Assembly: GCA_902810755.1 (NCBI GenBank)
Contig: CADDYT010000006.1
Location: 40,844-104,843 of the forward strand
Origin: Chloroflexota bacterium
GTDB taxonomy: Bacteria > Chloroflexota > Ktedonobacteria > Ktedonobacterales > Ktedonobacteraceae
Length of the DNA stretch: 64,000 bases
Direction: 5' to 3'
Within the stretch, counting starts at the first letter, position 1. Every line of letters begins with the position of its first letter. Below, piece after piece: positions 17,681-25,586 of this stretch. The notes below the pieces were generated by a model. It had not been told where the DNA came from. It did not search any database and saw nothing but the letters and a program-made list of their open reading frames with translations. Made by a program: the position numbers and the translations under genes.

Positions 17681-17974
17681 CTACTCGTCAATCGTCTCGT
17701 AAAACGCGCGCTCGCGGCTCTCCAGGTTGGGGATGCCTTCTCCTCTGGCGTATTGCTCAAAATGGGGGGTTGCCAGATGCGCTTCGTAGGCGGCTTCGTT
17801 GACGTATTGCTCATACAGAAAGAAGATGGTCGGGTCGGTTGGCGAACGCTGGGCCTGGTAGTAGAGGCAGCCCGGTTCCTGACGCGAAGGCGGCGTCAAT
17901 TTCTTGATCACTTCCAGAATCTTCTCTTCCTGCCCCGGCTTCGCTTTCCAGATAGCGGCAACGACAAATGCCAT
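17681..17974 (-). CDS. Antibiotic biosynthesis monooxygenase (ABM) domain protein
   Basis: The protein has 97 residues from the ATG at 17974, which follows the excellent site CGAGGAGGTTAC. It has the ABM ferredoxin-like fold pattern: an N-terminal strand with VVAAIWKAKPGQEEKILEVI, EPGCLYYQAQRS, a strand with FFLYEQYVNEAAYEAHLATP and HFEQYA. This family includes YgiN quinol monooxygenase and related small cofactor-free oxygenases, usually dimers. The substrate is not known. It is the first gene of a two-gene operon with the HAD hydrolase. Confidence 0.87.
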   Translation of the reverse strand: MAFVVAAIWKAKPGQEEKILEVIKKLTPPSRQEPGCLYYQAQRSPTDPTIFFLYEQYVNEAAYEAHLATPHFEQYARGEGIPNLESRERAFYETIDE

Positions 17975-18079
17975 CTTGTAACCTCCTCGTTTTTCTCTTG
18001 TCGGACAAAATACCTGCCTACAGTGTAGCACAGAGAAGACTCGTCTTGCAGGTGGTACGCGCTTTTTTGCATCTCGCGT

Positions 18080-18127
18080 CCGGTGCTGGCGCTCTAGCAG
18101 GGAGGGAACGCCAGCACCGGGCGTTCC
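18080..18127. repeat. Two mutually exclusive hairpins between SDR and ABM genes
   Basis: CCGGTGCTGGCG at 18080-18091 pairs perfectly with CGCCAGCACCGG at 18109-18120. The second arm overlaps GGAACGCC at 18105-18112, which pairs with GGCGTTCC at 18120-18127, so only one of the two stems can form at a time. The octamer GCTCTAGC occurs at 18091 and again at 18131. The site is just past the stop codon of the SDR gene, so it probably acts as its terminator; there is no immediate T-run. Confidence 0.5.
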
Positions 18128-18133
18128 TCTGCT

Positions 18134-19003
18134 CTAGCCCTGTTGAGCATTTTGCGCGAAAAATTGCATGATATCCTGCGGCCCGCTATCATCGAGGATA
18201 CCCTGCATGCGCAGTTGTACGGCAAATTTCGTCGTCGGGTGCGTGAGAATGTAGAATCTGTTCTCGCGGATGGCGTCAAAAACCATATTCGCAACCTGAG
18301 AGGGTGGAATGCCCTCCTGTACCAGTCGGCGAATAGCCTCAATGGCCGCAGTAATTTCAGGTGTGAGCGGCTGCTGCGGATTCTGCAAAGCGGCGGGGCG
18401 GTTGCGTTCAGAGTCCATGATGCGCGTATTCACCCACTCCGGGCAGAGGACGGAGACGTTGATGCTGGCCCCGGCCTGCCTCAGTTCGAGCGCGAGCGTC
18501 TCCGAAAGCGTGACGACGCCATGCTTGGTCACTTTGTAGATACCCAGGCCCGAACTGGCGATCAGCCCGGCGGAAGAGGCCGTGTTGACGATATGTCCTT
18601 CGCTGCCCTGAGCAAGCATGCGCGGCACAAAAAAGTGAACGCCGTGAATGACGCCCCAGAGATTGACGCCGAGGATCCAGCGCCAGTCGGCCAGACTGCT
18701 GCCCCAGACGGTCGTGCCGCCGCCGACGCCCGCATTGTTAAAGAGCAAATGCACCGCGCCATAGGTATCGTACGCTTTCTGCGCCAGCGCCTCCACCTCT
18801 TCGGCCTTTGAGACATCGGTCTGCACGGCCAGCACATCCGCGCCGCCCGCGCGCATCTCTTCCCCGGCCTGCTTGAGCGCACCGGCCTCCACGTCGGCCA
18901 GCACCACCTTCATGCCCAGCTGCGCGCTCTTCTCCGCCAGCGCACGCCCGATGCCGCTGGCCGCGCCGGTAACAACAGCTACTTTCCCCTGAAAATCTTC
19001 CAT
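18134..19003 (-). CDS. SDR-family NAD(P)-dependent oxidoreductase
   Basis: From ATG 19003, preceded by AGAGGAAAGGC, the protein has 289 residues, typical of classical short-chain dehydrogenases. It has the cofactor motif VVTGAASGIGRALAE (TGxxxGxG), NNAG, the catalytic Ser in NTASSAG, and the YKVTKHG tetrad (YxxxK). An Asp at the end of the second strand (VVLADVE) suggests NAD. It should oxidise or reduce a secondary alcohol or ketone; the substrate is unknown. Another in-frame start 50 codons upstream is rejected since it lacks a ribosome site. The gene is divergent from the FtsZ region. Confidence 0.9.
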   Translation of the reverse strand: MEDFQGKVAVVTGAASGIGRALAEKSAQLGMKVVLADVEAGALKQAGEEMRAGGADVLAVQTDVSKAEEVEALAQKAYDTYGAVHLLFNNAGVGGGTTVWGSSLADWRWILGVNLWGVIHGVHFFVPRMLAQGSEGHIVNTASSAGLIASSGLGIYKVTKHGVVTLSETLALELRQAGASINVSVLCPEWVNTRIMDSERNRPAALQNPQQPLTPEITAAIEAIRRLVQEGIPPSQVANMVFDAIRENRFYILTHPTTKFAVQLRMQGILDDSGPQDIMQFFAQNAQQG

Positions 19004-19218
19004 GTTATTGCCTTTCCTCTGTATCGCAAAGAGATTACAGCTACGTATGTCTCTGTATTGTATCTTCAAAAACGGCGGAGAATCCAGCATTGGCTCCTCT
19101 CCTGTTATTTTCCGATCATAGACCCTATCCCCTGACAGACAAATTTGATACAATAGAAATACTGAGAGGTTATCTCATCAGCAGTTAGCGCAAATCTTGT
19201 AAAAGACAGGAGGGATAT

Positions 19219-19335
19219 ATGGCCAATAAAGAGCAGAAGAGCGTGCAAAAGCCGAAACCGAAGTCGAACAAGCAGAAAAAACAGATGCAGAAGGAGAAAA
19301 AGGCGGCTAAAAGCAGTAGCGGCCTCTCATCGTAA
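19219..19335 (+). CDS. Small lysine-rich peptide (38 residues)
   Basis: An ATG at 19219 follows the strong site CAGGAGGGATAT and opens a 38-codon frame ending TAA at 19333-19335. The peptide is MANKEQKSVQKPKPKSNKQK and continues with more Lys and Gln, ending SSSGLSS. Twelve of 38 residues are Lys and there are no hydrophobic stretches. Such basic disordered peptides are often nucleic-acid or ribosome associated, but no function can be given. It is 121 bases upstream of ftsZ on the same strand. The good ribosome site and clean composition are the reasons to call it a gene. Confidence 0.65.
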   Translation: MANKEQKSVQKPKPKSNKQKKQMQKEKKAAKSSSGLSS

Positions 19336-19456
19336 CAGGCAGGCGACCCTTGACATTGCTGTTACAATGCAGGGAGAATGCCTTCCAGAGAACACCTACC
19401 CGAAACAGGAGATTTCTTGCAGGAGAGTCTACCCTTTCGGGGGGGACAAGGAGAGA

Positions 19457-21037
19457 ATGGGGGTGCGCATGCAATCGATGTTTCACGATAATGCATCCAG
19501 GCACGAACGCGAGAAAGCCCCGGAGCAATGGGCTGGCAAGGCAGAGGCACATCCAGACGTGCGCCGGGCGCAAGAAGATCAGTGGGCCGTCCTGCGGCAC
19601 GAGGTGGAAGGGGAGAAGATGAAATGGCAGGAAGAACGTGTTCAGCCGGGATGGGGCCAGCGAGACACGGGCGATGACGGCCTGGCCGCTCAGGCGGATT
19701 ATGGCATGCTGGAAGAGGCGCTGCATCACGTCGATATCGTGGTAGCGGGTGTCGGCGGCGCGGGTACCAACGCGGTCAATCGTATGATGAGCGCGGGGGT
19801 GCGCGGCGTGCGCTTCATTGCCATGAATACCGACGGGCAGGCGTTGAGCCTGTCGACGGCGCCAACGCGCATCTGTCTGGGTCAGCATTATACCAGGGGG
19901 CTGGGTGCAGGAGGAAATGCAGCGATTGGCAAGCGCGCCGCCACCGAAAGCGCGGCGGAGATTCGCGCCGCCCTCGGCGAACCCGATCTGGTCTTCATCG
20001 CCGCCGGTATGGGTGGTGGAACCGGCACAGGAGCGGCCCCTGTCGTCGCCTCGATAGCGAAAAAACTGGGCGCACTGACCATCGGCATCGTCACCTATCC
20101 TTTTGCCTTTGAAGGCTCGCGCCGCCGCCGTTTCGCGGAAGAAGGGCTGGCCGAACTGAGCGCGGAGATCGATGCGCTGATTACCGTTCCCAACGATCGC
20201 CTGCTCTCTCTTTCCAGTCGCGAACACAGCCTGAACGCGGCCTTCAAACTGGCCGATGATGTGCTGCGTCAGGGCGTGCAGGGCATTGCTGAAGTTATCA
20301 ATGTTCCTGGCATGGTGAACGTTGACTTCGCGGACGTGCGCAGCGTCCTCTTTGAGGCAGGCACGGCGCTCATGAGCATCGGGCAGGGGTCCGGGCGCAA
20401 CCGGGCGCAGCGAGCCGCCGAAGAGGCTATCGCCGGTGGCTTCCTCAACGTCTCTATTCGCGGAGCCAGCCGCGTGCTGTTCAACATCAGCGGCGGGGAA
20501 GACATGACGCTTTTCGAGGTCAACGAGATCGCCGAGCGCATCGGCGAGGCTATCGATGGAACGGCGGATATCATCTTCGGCGCGGTCATCGATCCGTCCC
20601 TGCATGACACTATGCGCGTCACCCTGATCGCTGCCGGTATGGAGGAAAACCACACGGTGCGCCTGCAGGCTGTGCGCCCGGAGCAAGTCCGACAGGCGCA
20701 GCAGTTTGCGGGAAGCAATAGCGGGCCGCAGGCGATGCCATCCGCTCCTTCGAGGCCCGCGCCCATGCCAGCGAGCAGCTATCATGAACCGGTTGCGGAC
20801 GCGTCGGCCACGCCTGCGCCGCCAAGGCCGTCGGCCCGACCGGCCCCGGCACAGCCGCCTGCGCCGCCGTTTCGGCCCTCCGGTCCGCCGGAACGCCAGA
20901 AACGCAGCCTTGACGATCTGCGCGGCATTCGCGGTATGGGCCGCCGCCAGGAAGCCCTCAGAGGCAACCTGCCCGACGATGACTATGAGGGCGAGGCGGT
21001 TGATGTGCCACCCTTCATCAAACGTCGCAATACATGA
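19457..21037 (+). CDS. ftsZ: Cell division protein FtsZ with N- and C-terminal extensions
   Basis: The GTPase core is unmistakable: VAGVGGAGTNAVNRM, MNTDGQAL, the tubulin signature GGGTGTGAAP, and the T7 loop VNVDFADVR. It polymerises with GTP to form the division ring at midcell. The start is set at ATG 19457, with AAGGAGAG ahead, giving 526 residues. About 85 charged residues come before the core, where usual FtsZ has about 10. The C-terminus has a Pro/Ala-rich linker of roughly 90 residues, then DVPPFIKRR, matching the conserved tail that binds FtsA and other tethers. No ftsA or ftsQ lies next to it, so it is not in a normal dcw cluster. Two hairpins follow the stop. Confidence 0.93.
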   Translation: MGVRMQSMFHDNASRHEREKAPEQWAGKAEAHPDVRRAQEDQWAVLRHEVEGEKMKWQEERVQPGWGQRDTGDDGLAAQADYGMLEEALHHVDIVVAGVGGAGTNAVNRMMSAGVRGVRFIAMNTDGQALSLSTAPTRICLGQHYTRGLGAGGNAAIGKRAATESAAEIRAALGEPDLVFIAAGMGGGTGTGAAPVVASIAKKLGALTIGIVTYPFAFEGSRRRRFAEEGLAELSAEIDALITVPNDRLLSLSSREHSLNAAFKLADDVLRQGVQGIAEVINVPGMVNVDFADVRSVLFEAGTALMSIGQGSGRNRAQRAAEEAIAGGFLNVSIRGASRVLFNISGGEDMTLFEVNEIAERIGEAIDGTADIIFGAVIDPSLHDTMRVTLIAAGMEENHTVRLQAVRPEQVRQAQQFAGSNSGPQAMPSAPSRPAPMPASSYHEPVADASATPAPPRPSARPAPAQPPAPPFRPSGPPERQKRSLDDLRGIRGMGRRQEALRGNLPDDDYEGEAVDVPPFIKRRNT

Positions 21038-21059
21038 GATTGCACAACATTGCTTCTGT

Positions 21060-21137
21060 CATGTAGAGCGGCAGCGATGTATCTAAAACCGGCTGGCCAG
21101 TATGGCCTACTCAGATGCATCGCTGTCGCTCTACATG
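21060..21137. repeat. Long imperfect inverted repeat after ftsZ
   Basis: Arms of 25 bases at 21060-21084 and 21113-21137 pair with only two mismatches, both compatible with G-U pairing in RNA. The left arm begins CATGTAGAGCGGCAGCGATG. A smaller GGCC/GGCC stem lies in the loop. It starts 23 bases after the ftsZ stop codon and there is no T-run directly after it, so it may be a mobile palindromic element used as a terminator. Confidence 0.6.
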
Positions 21138-21156
21138 GCAGAAGCGAGAGGCAACA

Positions 21157-21199
21157 AGGCCGGTGATAGATATTCTGGTGGAATATCTATCACCGGCCT
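21157..21199. terminator. Hairpin terminator between ftsZ and the KGG-protein gene
   Basis: A perfect 19-base-pair stem (21157-21175 with 21181-21199) has a five-base loop TGGTG and is followed by CGTTTTC on the plus strand. It lies between two convergent genes and can serve both. Confidence 0.75.
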
Positions 21200-21229
21200 C
21201 GTTTTCAAGCGAACAGCGTTACGCCGGAA

Positions 21230-21505
21230 TTATTCTTTTTCAGGTGCGGCAGAGATGCGCCCCCGCTCTCCACCCTTTTTGCCAATACGCGAATAGAACT
21301 CAGACCCCTGCTGGCGCTTGGTCGACTCCCCGCCCTTTTTCCCGATCTCAGCGTAGAATTGCGGGCCGCGCTTCTCTTTCACGGTCTCCCCGCCCTTCTT
21401 GCCGATGCGCGAATAGAATTCGGGGCCGTACTTTTCCCGTACCGCCTGTCCACCATGCTTTGCCTTTTGCGAGCCTGGCTCCGGTCCACGTTTGTTGTTT
21501 GCCAT
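21230..21505 (-). CDS. KGG-repeat stress-induced protein (YciG/GsiB-like)
   Basis: From ATG 21505 the protein has 91 residues. It consists of three near-identical units of about 23 residues containing YGPEFYSRIGKKGGE, RGPQFYAEIGKKGGE and QGSEFYSRIGKKGGE, plus a partial one (GSQKAKHGGQAV) at the front. This is the KGG motif of hydrophilic stress proteins such as YciG and Bacillus GsiB, which accumulate in starvation, desiccation or acid stress. The first few upstream in-frame codons contain the ribosome site GAGAGGCGG, so the start at 21505 is preferred. Units are also alike at DNA level. No catalytic role is expected. Confidence 0.9.
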   Translation of the reverse strand: MANNKRGPEPGSQKAKHGGQAVREKYGPEFYSRIGKKGGETVKEKRGPQFYAEIGKKGGESTKRQQGSEFYSRIGKKGGERGRISAAPEKE

Positions 21506-21618
21506 AACAATCCGCCTCTCTTTCACTCAAACTTACCACTTGCACCCACAGACAGACAACTTCGGCGAGATGTTCCCCACAGAGAGACAGGCTCTCCACA
21601 AAAACATCTCGCGCCTTC

Positions 21619-22485
21619 CTACTCCACTTGCTGTCCTCGCGCCTGCGCCACACGGTTCGCGATCATGGCCGCAGTGATGCCCGCGCCAACGCCATTATCG
21701 ATGTTGACAACGGACAGGCCTGGCGCACACGTCTGTAACATTGCAAGTAACGCGGCAAGCCCCTTGCCACCTATTCCATAGCCAATCGATGTAGGCAGGC
21801 CGATGACAGGAACAGGAACCAGCCCTGCAACTACCGACGGCAATGCCCCATCCATACCGGCAGCTACGATGATCGAATCTACGCCGGATGTAAGTAGGTC
21901 ACGCAGGGGATGCATCAAACGATGCAAACCTGCAACACCCACATCATAGATACATGTGACATGACAGCCCATCTCCCCGGCAATGAGCGCAGCCTCTTCC
22001 GCCACCGGAATATCAGATGTGCCTGCGCTGATGACCCCCACCTGCCCGCCGGTGCGCCTTTGCACGTAGTCGGGCCGGTAGATGACCATTGCACGAGCCG
22101 CCTCCCGCTCACGTATATGGTAATCGCGAAACGTCTCCCGCAGCGCCGGTCGCGCCTCCGGGCGCACACGACTGATGATCGCGCGCCCGGTTCCCGCCAG
22201 CAGTCCCTGCGCCATCGCGATGATCTGTTCTGTCCCCTTGGTTTCGCCCAGAATGACTTCCGGGACTCCCTTGCGAAACTCACGCCCGGCATCGGGCCTC
22301 GTTTCAATTGCCTGTGCGCTTGCCGCTCCCTCACCGGGGTGAATTCCCTCTAATGACTCACCGGAAAGCACCTCCGCACCTCCTTCTCTCCCTGCTCCTC
22401 CACTCTGTCCAGCCGGTTGCTGAAATACCTCTTCCCCAAACCACTGGCTCAAAAGCTCCAATCTATCATCAGTATGAAAATTCAC
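21619..22485 (-). CDS. larB: Nickel-pincer-cofactor biosynthesis protein LarB
   Basis: The C-terminal half is a PurE-like carboxylase domain: GQVGVISAGTSDIPVAEEA, GMDGALPSVVAGLV, PTSIGYGIGGKGLAALL and NIDNGVGAG. The N-terminal half has the LarB mark KGVPEVILGETKG. LarB carboxylates and hydrolyses nicotinic acid adenine dinucleotide, the first step to the nickel-pincer cofactor of lactate racemase and relatives. I set the start at GTG 22485, which follows GAGGTG at a fair distance and gives 288 residues; TTG at 22545 is the earliest possible start. A variable Gly/Ala-rich part lies near residues 20-50. LarC and LarE are not in the window. Confidence 0.9.
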   Translation of the reverse strand: MNFHTDDRLELLSQWFGEEVFQQPAGQSGGAGREGGAEVLSGESLEGIHPGEGAASAQAIETRPDAGREFRKGVPEVILGETKGTEQIIAMAQGLLAGTGRAIISRVRPEARPALRETFRDYHIREREAARAMVIYRPDYVQRRTGGQVGVISAGTSDIPVAEEAALIAGEMGCHVTCIYDVGVAGLHRLMHPLRDLLTSGVDSIIVAAGMDGALPSVVAGLVPVPVIGLPTSIGYGIGGKGLAALLAMLQTCAPGLSVVNIDNGVGAGITAAMIANRVAQARGQQVE

Positions 22486-22814
22486 GGCAATACACACCTC
22501 ACGAAGTTTTGCATAAAACGTTCGGCAATCTGGGAAAATCTCCAACCAGACTTAGTTTAACACAGTTTCCCTTCATTGAGCAAGATGAGAAGCGTCGTAT
22601 TTCAATACATTTCAAATATATCTCGGAAATTGCGTTCAACTACCATACAGTATACTCATGCATGCAAATGCTGATATGGCGCACCCGCTCATCGTATGCC
22701 TCCGGGAAGATTGCTCACGGGATGCTTTTTTCAAACAGAACGTACCTCTGAATGATTGCTATACGTTATGATATATGTATGACTATTCTGGAAAAGGGTA
22801 GAGACAGGAAAAAG

Positions 22815-23282
22815 ATGAATCGTCGTATTTTTTTGCTCGCGTTCGTCTGTGGGTGCCTGGCGCTGCTCGCCGCCTGTGGCTCGGCGACGAATAGCGCGCT
22901 GCAACCGCAGAAAACGGTAACAATCGGGCCATCGTTTCAGGCGCAGCTTTCGCCAATTCCCACGAGAGCGCCCTACGCCTGCGGGTCATGGGCCTCCAAT
23001 AACGCGCCCGGCCCCTATTCAACCATTACCATCTACGCGCGATTGACAAAAAATAGTAAAGGGGTCGGCGGGGCAACCGCGACGGGGGTAGTGCATTTTC
23101 AAGAGGGGGATATGCAGTTTGATACGCAGCCAACAAGCGATAGTGGGGGCTATGTCTCCTTCTCGCTGCCTCTGCAGGGCCGCCAGCCGGTCAACGTCCC
23201 GGCCACCGTCAGCATCACCTTCAGCAACGTGCCGGGCTACTCCGGTCAGGTGCAGTGCAGCGCGTTTTTTACGCCGATGTGA
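22815..23282 (+). CDS. Secreted lipoprotein of unknown function
   Basis: From ATG 22815, with GAGACAGGAAAAAG before it, the protein has 155 residues. It begins MNRRIFLLAFVCG and has the lipobox LLAAC at residues 16-20, so it is processed by signal peptidase II and tethered to the membrane. The mature part has a beta-rich domain (STITIYARL, TGVVHF, GYVSFSLPL, VPATVSITF) that looks like a small immunoglobulin-like or invasin-type fold, plus two Cys likely to bond. Function unknown. Its last 14 bases overlap the convergent mutM gene. Confidence 0.75.
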   Translation: MNRRIFLLAFVCGCLALLAACGSATNSALQPQKTVTIGPSFQAQLSPIPTRAPYACGSWASNNAPGPYSTITIYARLTKNSKGVGGATATGVVHFQEGDMQFDTQPTSDSGGYVSFSLPLQGRQPVNVPATVSITFSNVPGYSGQVQCSAFFTPM

Positions 23283-24222
23283 GGCTCTGGCAGACCGGGC
23301 AGTAGTGCGCGCTGCGCCCGGCAATCACCATACGCTCAATGGGGGTGCCGCAGCGTTCGCATGGCTGCCCCTGGCGCCGGTAGACGCGCACGTGGTTGTA
23401 GTTTTCGCCCGCCTCACCCCACAGGTCGCGATAATCATTGAAGGATGTGCCGCCATGCGCAATGCCGCCGAGCAGGGCGCGCACAATGCCCCGGCGCAGT
23501 CGCTCGATCTCTTCTGTGGTCAGCGAGCTGGCCGGGCGCAGGGGATGGATGCGCGCATCATAGAGCGCCTCGTCGGCGTAGATATTACCCAGACCGGCGA
23601 CAATCTCCTGCGAGAGCAACGCTGGCTTGATGGCGCTTTCGCGTCGCGCCAGCGCCTGCGCCAGCCATTGCGCCGTAAATTCCTCGCTCAACGGCTCCGG
23701 CCCCAGCCCCTGCAACGCCTGCGCTTCCTGCGAACGCGGCCAGAGTTCGATGCGCCCGAATTTGCGTGGGTCGGTAAATAAGAGGCGTCGCCCATCCTCC
23801 AGATTGAAACAGACGCGGCAGTACGCCGTCTCGCTTTCTGTGTAGGCCCGCGCCGCGTTACCAGCCTGTCCTGTGCGAACAGGCATCAATTCGCGAAACG
23901 TCGGCCCTTTCGTATCCCACGCCGCCCGGTCGGTCTCGCGCAGGCTCGTATCGACCTCCCAACCAGGGGGCAGCAGCAGCAAATTGCCGGTCATGCGGCG
24001 ATGAATGGAGAGGAACAGCCCGCCGCTCAGGTCGATCAGCAGGAATTTCCCGCGTCGGCGAATACCCTCGATGCGCTTCCCGGCGATCTCGGCTAAAAAT
24101 TCAGGCACATCAGGATGGCCGATAGTACGATCCCAGAAGACCAGCGCGTCCCGAATCGTTGCCCCCACGATAGCCTCGCGCAACTGGCGCGCAGTATACT
24201 CAACTTCCGGTAATTCAGGCAT
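23269..24222 (-). CDS. mutM: Formamidopyrimidine-DNA glycosylase
   Basis: The protein begins MPELPEVE, where Pro2 is the catalytic nucleophile after Met removal and Glu3 assists. It continues with the helix-two-turn-helix part SLTTEEIERLRRGI and a C-terminal zinc finger CERCGTPIERMV ... HYCPVCQ. At 317 residues it is a little longer than the usual 270-290, owing to an insert near residues 85-125. It removes oxidised purines such as 8-oxoguanine and nicks the abasic site. It is the second gene of an operon with the fur-type regulator, starting 6 bases after that gene's stop, which links base repair to metal or peroxide stress. Confidence 0.94.
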   Translation of the reverse strand: MPELPEVEYTARQLREAIVGATIRDALVFWDRTIGHPDVPEFLAEIAGKRIEGIRRRGKFLLIDLSGGLFLSIHRRMTGNLLLLPPGWEVDTSLRETDRAAWDTKGPTFRELMPVRTGQAGNAARAYTESETAYCRVCFNLEDGRRLLFTDPRKFGRIELWPRSQEAQALQGLGPEPLSEEFTAQWLAQALARRESAIKPALLSQEIVAGLGNIYADEALYDARIHPLRPASSLTTEEIERLRRGIVRALLGGIAHGGTSFNDYRDLWGEAGENYNHVRVYRRQGQPCERCGTPIERMVIAGRSAHYCPVCQSLTSA

Positions 24223-24228
24223 ATCTTT

Positions 24229-24663
24229 TTAGTCCCGGCAGGCGCTGCACAGGCCGAAAAATTCCAGGCGGTGGCCCTCGATGGCAAAATCGGCCAGACG
24301 GGCCACTCTGGCGATCTGCTCCGCGCTCAGACAGGTATCTACCTCGATCACCTTGCCACAACGGGAGCAGGAGAGATGGTGGTGGTGCCGCTCGGCGTTA
24401 TTACAGAAACGAAAACGATGCGAGCCGTCCACGAAATCAATACGGTCAAGCAGGTGCAGCTCTTGCAAAATTTCGACGGCGCGAAAGACGGTCGCGCGTC
24501 CCACATTCGGGTCTCGGGCCAGCGCCATATCCCACAACTGCTCCACTGTGAACTCCGATCCAGCGGTCTCGACCAGCAGTTGCGCCAGCGTCCGGCGCTG
24601 GCAGGTAATGCGCAGCCCCTTCTGCTTAAATGCTGAGAGGATCACTTCGGGAGTTATGGGCAT
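24229..24663 (-). CDS. Fur-family metalloregulator (Fur/Zur/PerR)
   Basis: The 144-residue protein has an N-terminal winged helix (ITCQRRTLAQLLVE, GRATVFRAVEIL) and a dimer domain with HHHHLSCSRCGKVIEVD and a final FFGLCSACRD. The two CxxC pairs bind structural zinc and the His-rich part binds the regulatory metal. Family members repress iron, zinc or peroxide genes; the members cannot be separated reliably by eye. It is upstream of mutM in an operon, so a PerR-like peroxide sensor would make sense, but this is inference. A possible operator is noted in its promoter. Confidence 0.9.
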   Translation of the reverse strand: MPITPEVILSAFKQKGLRITCQRRTLAQLLVETAGSEFTVEQLWDMALARDPNVGRATVFRAVEILQELHLLDRIDFVDGSHRFRFCNNAERHHHHLSCSRCGKVIEVDTCLSAEQIARVARLADFAIEGHRLEFFGLCSACRD

Positions 24664-24694
24664 GGCGCAACCATCTTTCGTGATAAGACGCTAT

Positions 24695-24709
24695 TGAGAT
24701 ACGATATCA
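24695..24709. promoter_or_regulatory. Candidate Fur-family operator
   Basis: TGAGATACGATATCA is an inverted repeat of 6-base arms around ACG with one mismatch, 32 bases upstream of the fur-type start codon. Fur-family boxes are AT-rich palindromes of this general size. Only position and symmetry support it. Confidence 0.3.
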
Positions 24710-24772
24710 TTTCCTCTTTATTCTATCATTTGTGGCATGGGACGTCAACCTGAGAAAGACGGCGACTGTTTC

Positions 24773-24797
24773 CAGGCCATCCCTGGCGGCTGGCCTG
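24773..24797. repeat. Short palindromic repeat, copy C
   Basis: CAGGCCATCC, loop CTGGC, GGCTGGCCTG form a ten-base-pair stem with one mismatch. Loop and core are the same as in the repeats at 11417 and 16859. It lies between the start of the fur-type gene and the end of the DUF3267 gene. Confidence 0.65.
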
Positions 24798-24804
24798 TTC
24801 ACTC

Positions 24805-25455
24805 TTACAGGGATAGCTGTGGAGTAAGTACCCAGGCCTGATAGCCGTCCGCCGTGTCCTCGATCAAGCTGTTCGGGGGCAGGCGGAGAACGCGCGCGGA
24901 AGTCCATACATCTCCCGCCGCGCCGGAAACATTACCGACGGCGGCGAAGAAGACATATGATGCCACAACGGGAGCAAGCAGCGTCAGTACGATAGCGGCC
25001 AGCGAAATGACGACAAGCGGAGCCAGGGCGACGACAATATACTGGTTGCGGCGGAACAACTGATTTTTTGCGCCACAGAAGAGGGCCAGCGGCAGCTTCG
25101 CCCCGAAATAAGGCCTGCCGCCCAGCAGGGCAATCACCAGCCCGTGAATCGCCTCGTGCAGCGGCAAAATGACGACGTAGGCGACAATGTTGCTGAGCAG
25201 CCAGAGCAAAACGCCGCCGAAACTGAACCCTGACGGCAGTGTATGCCGTTGCCAGAAATAGGCCGCCAGATTCAACGCGCCGAAAAAGACGGCGCCGATG
25301 ATGAGCATATTCAGGCTCAGCAAGGCCAGGGGCCGGAGCATCTCCGTTCCCAGTAACTCCACCGACTCCAACTTGCGCAGCCCGCCCACGTCTATCTCCG
25401 CCTGCCACTTTTGCCGCAGGCGAGGCTGAAAGCGATCAATCAGTTGTAATGGCAT
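24805..25455 (-). CDS. DUF3267 putative membrane metalloprotease
   Basis: The 216-residue protein has four or more hydrophobic helices. In the second membrane part PLHEAIHGLVIALLGG holds an HExxH zinc motif, and near the C-terminus VGNVSGAAGDVW supplies the conserved Asn-x-Ser-Gly...GD stretch. These features are typical of DUF3267, a family of small zincin-like membrane proteins whose substrates are unknown. Length agrees with the family (about 180-220). It is likely an integral membrane peptidase, though many members are uncharacterised. It is a single gene, divergent from RNase Z. Confidence 0.8.
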   Translation of the reverse strand: MPLQLIDRFQPRLRQKWQAEIDVGGLRKLESVELLGTEMLRPLALLSLNMLIIGAVFFGALNLAAYFWQRHTLPSGFSFGGVLLWLLSNIVAYVVILPLHEAIHGLVIALLGGRPYFGAKLPLALFCGAKNQLFRRNQYIVVALAPLVVISLAAIVLTLLAPVVASYVFFAAVGNVSGAAGDVWTSARVLRLPPNSLIEDTADGYQAWVLTPQLSL

Positions 25456-25526
25456 AGCCGACCTCTCATCCAGGTATACCTGTCTACTGTATTGTACCTG
25501 CTCAGAATGGCTTCTCGCCAGACCTG

Positions 25527-25555
25527 TGTTCAGGAGCGGTTTTTTCTGCTATAAT
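25527..25555 (+). promoter_or_regulatory. Candidate promoter of rnz
   Basis: A perfect -10 TATAAT at 25550-25555 is preceded by TGC, giving an extended -10. The hexamer TGTTCA at 25527-25532 stands 17 bases upstream as a weak -35. The rnz start codon is 31 bases downstream. Confidence 0.55.
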
Positions 25556-25586
25556 GAAACAAAAGGAGAAAACGAAAAGATAAGCT

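Noticed and set aside
19307..20785. A 492-codon minus-strand frame over ftsZ
   Set aside because: FtsZ motifs are unambiguous on the plus strand; the antisense product is His/Arg-rich without domains.
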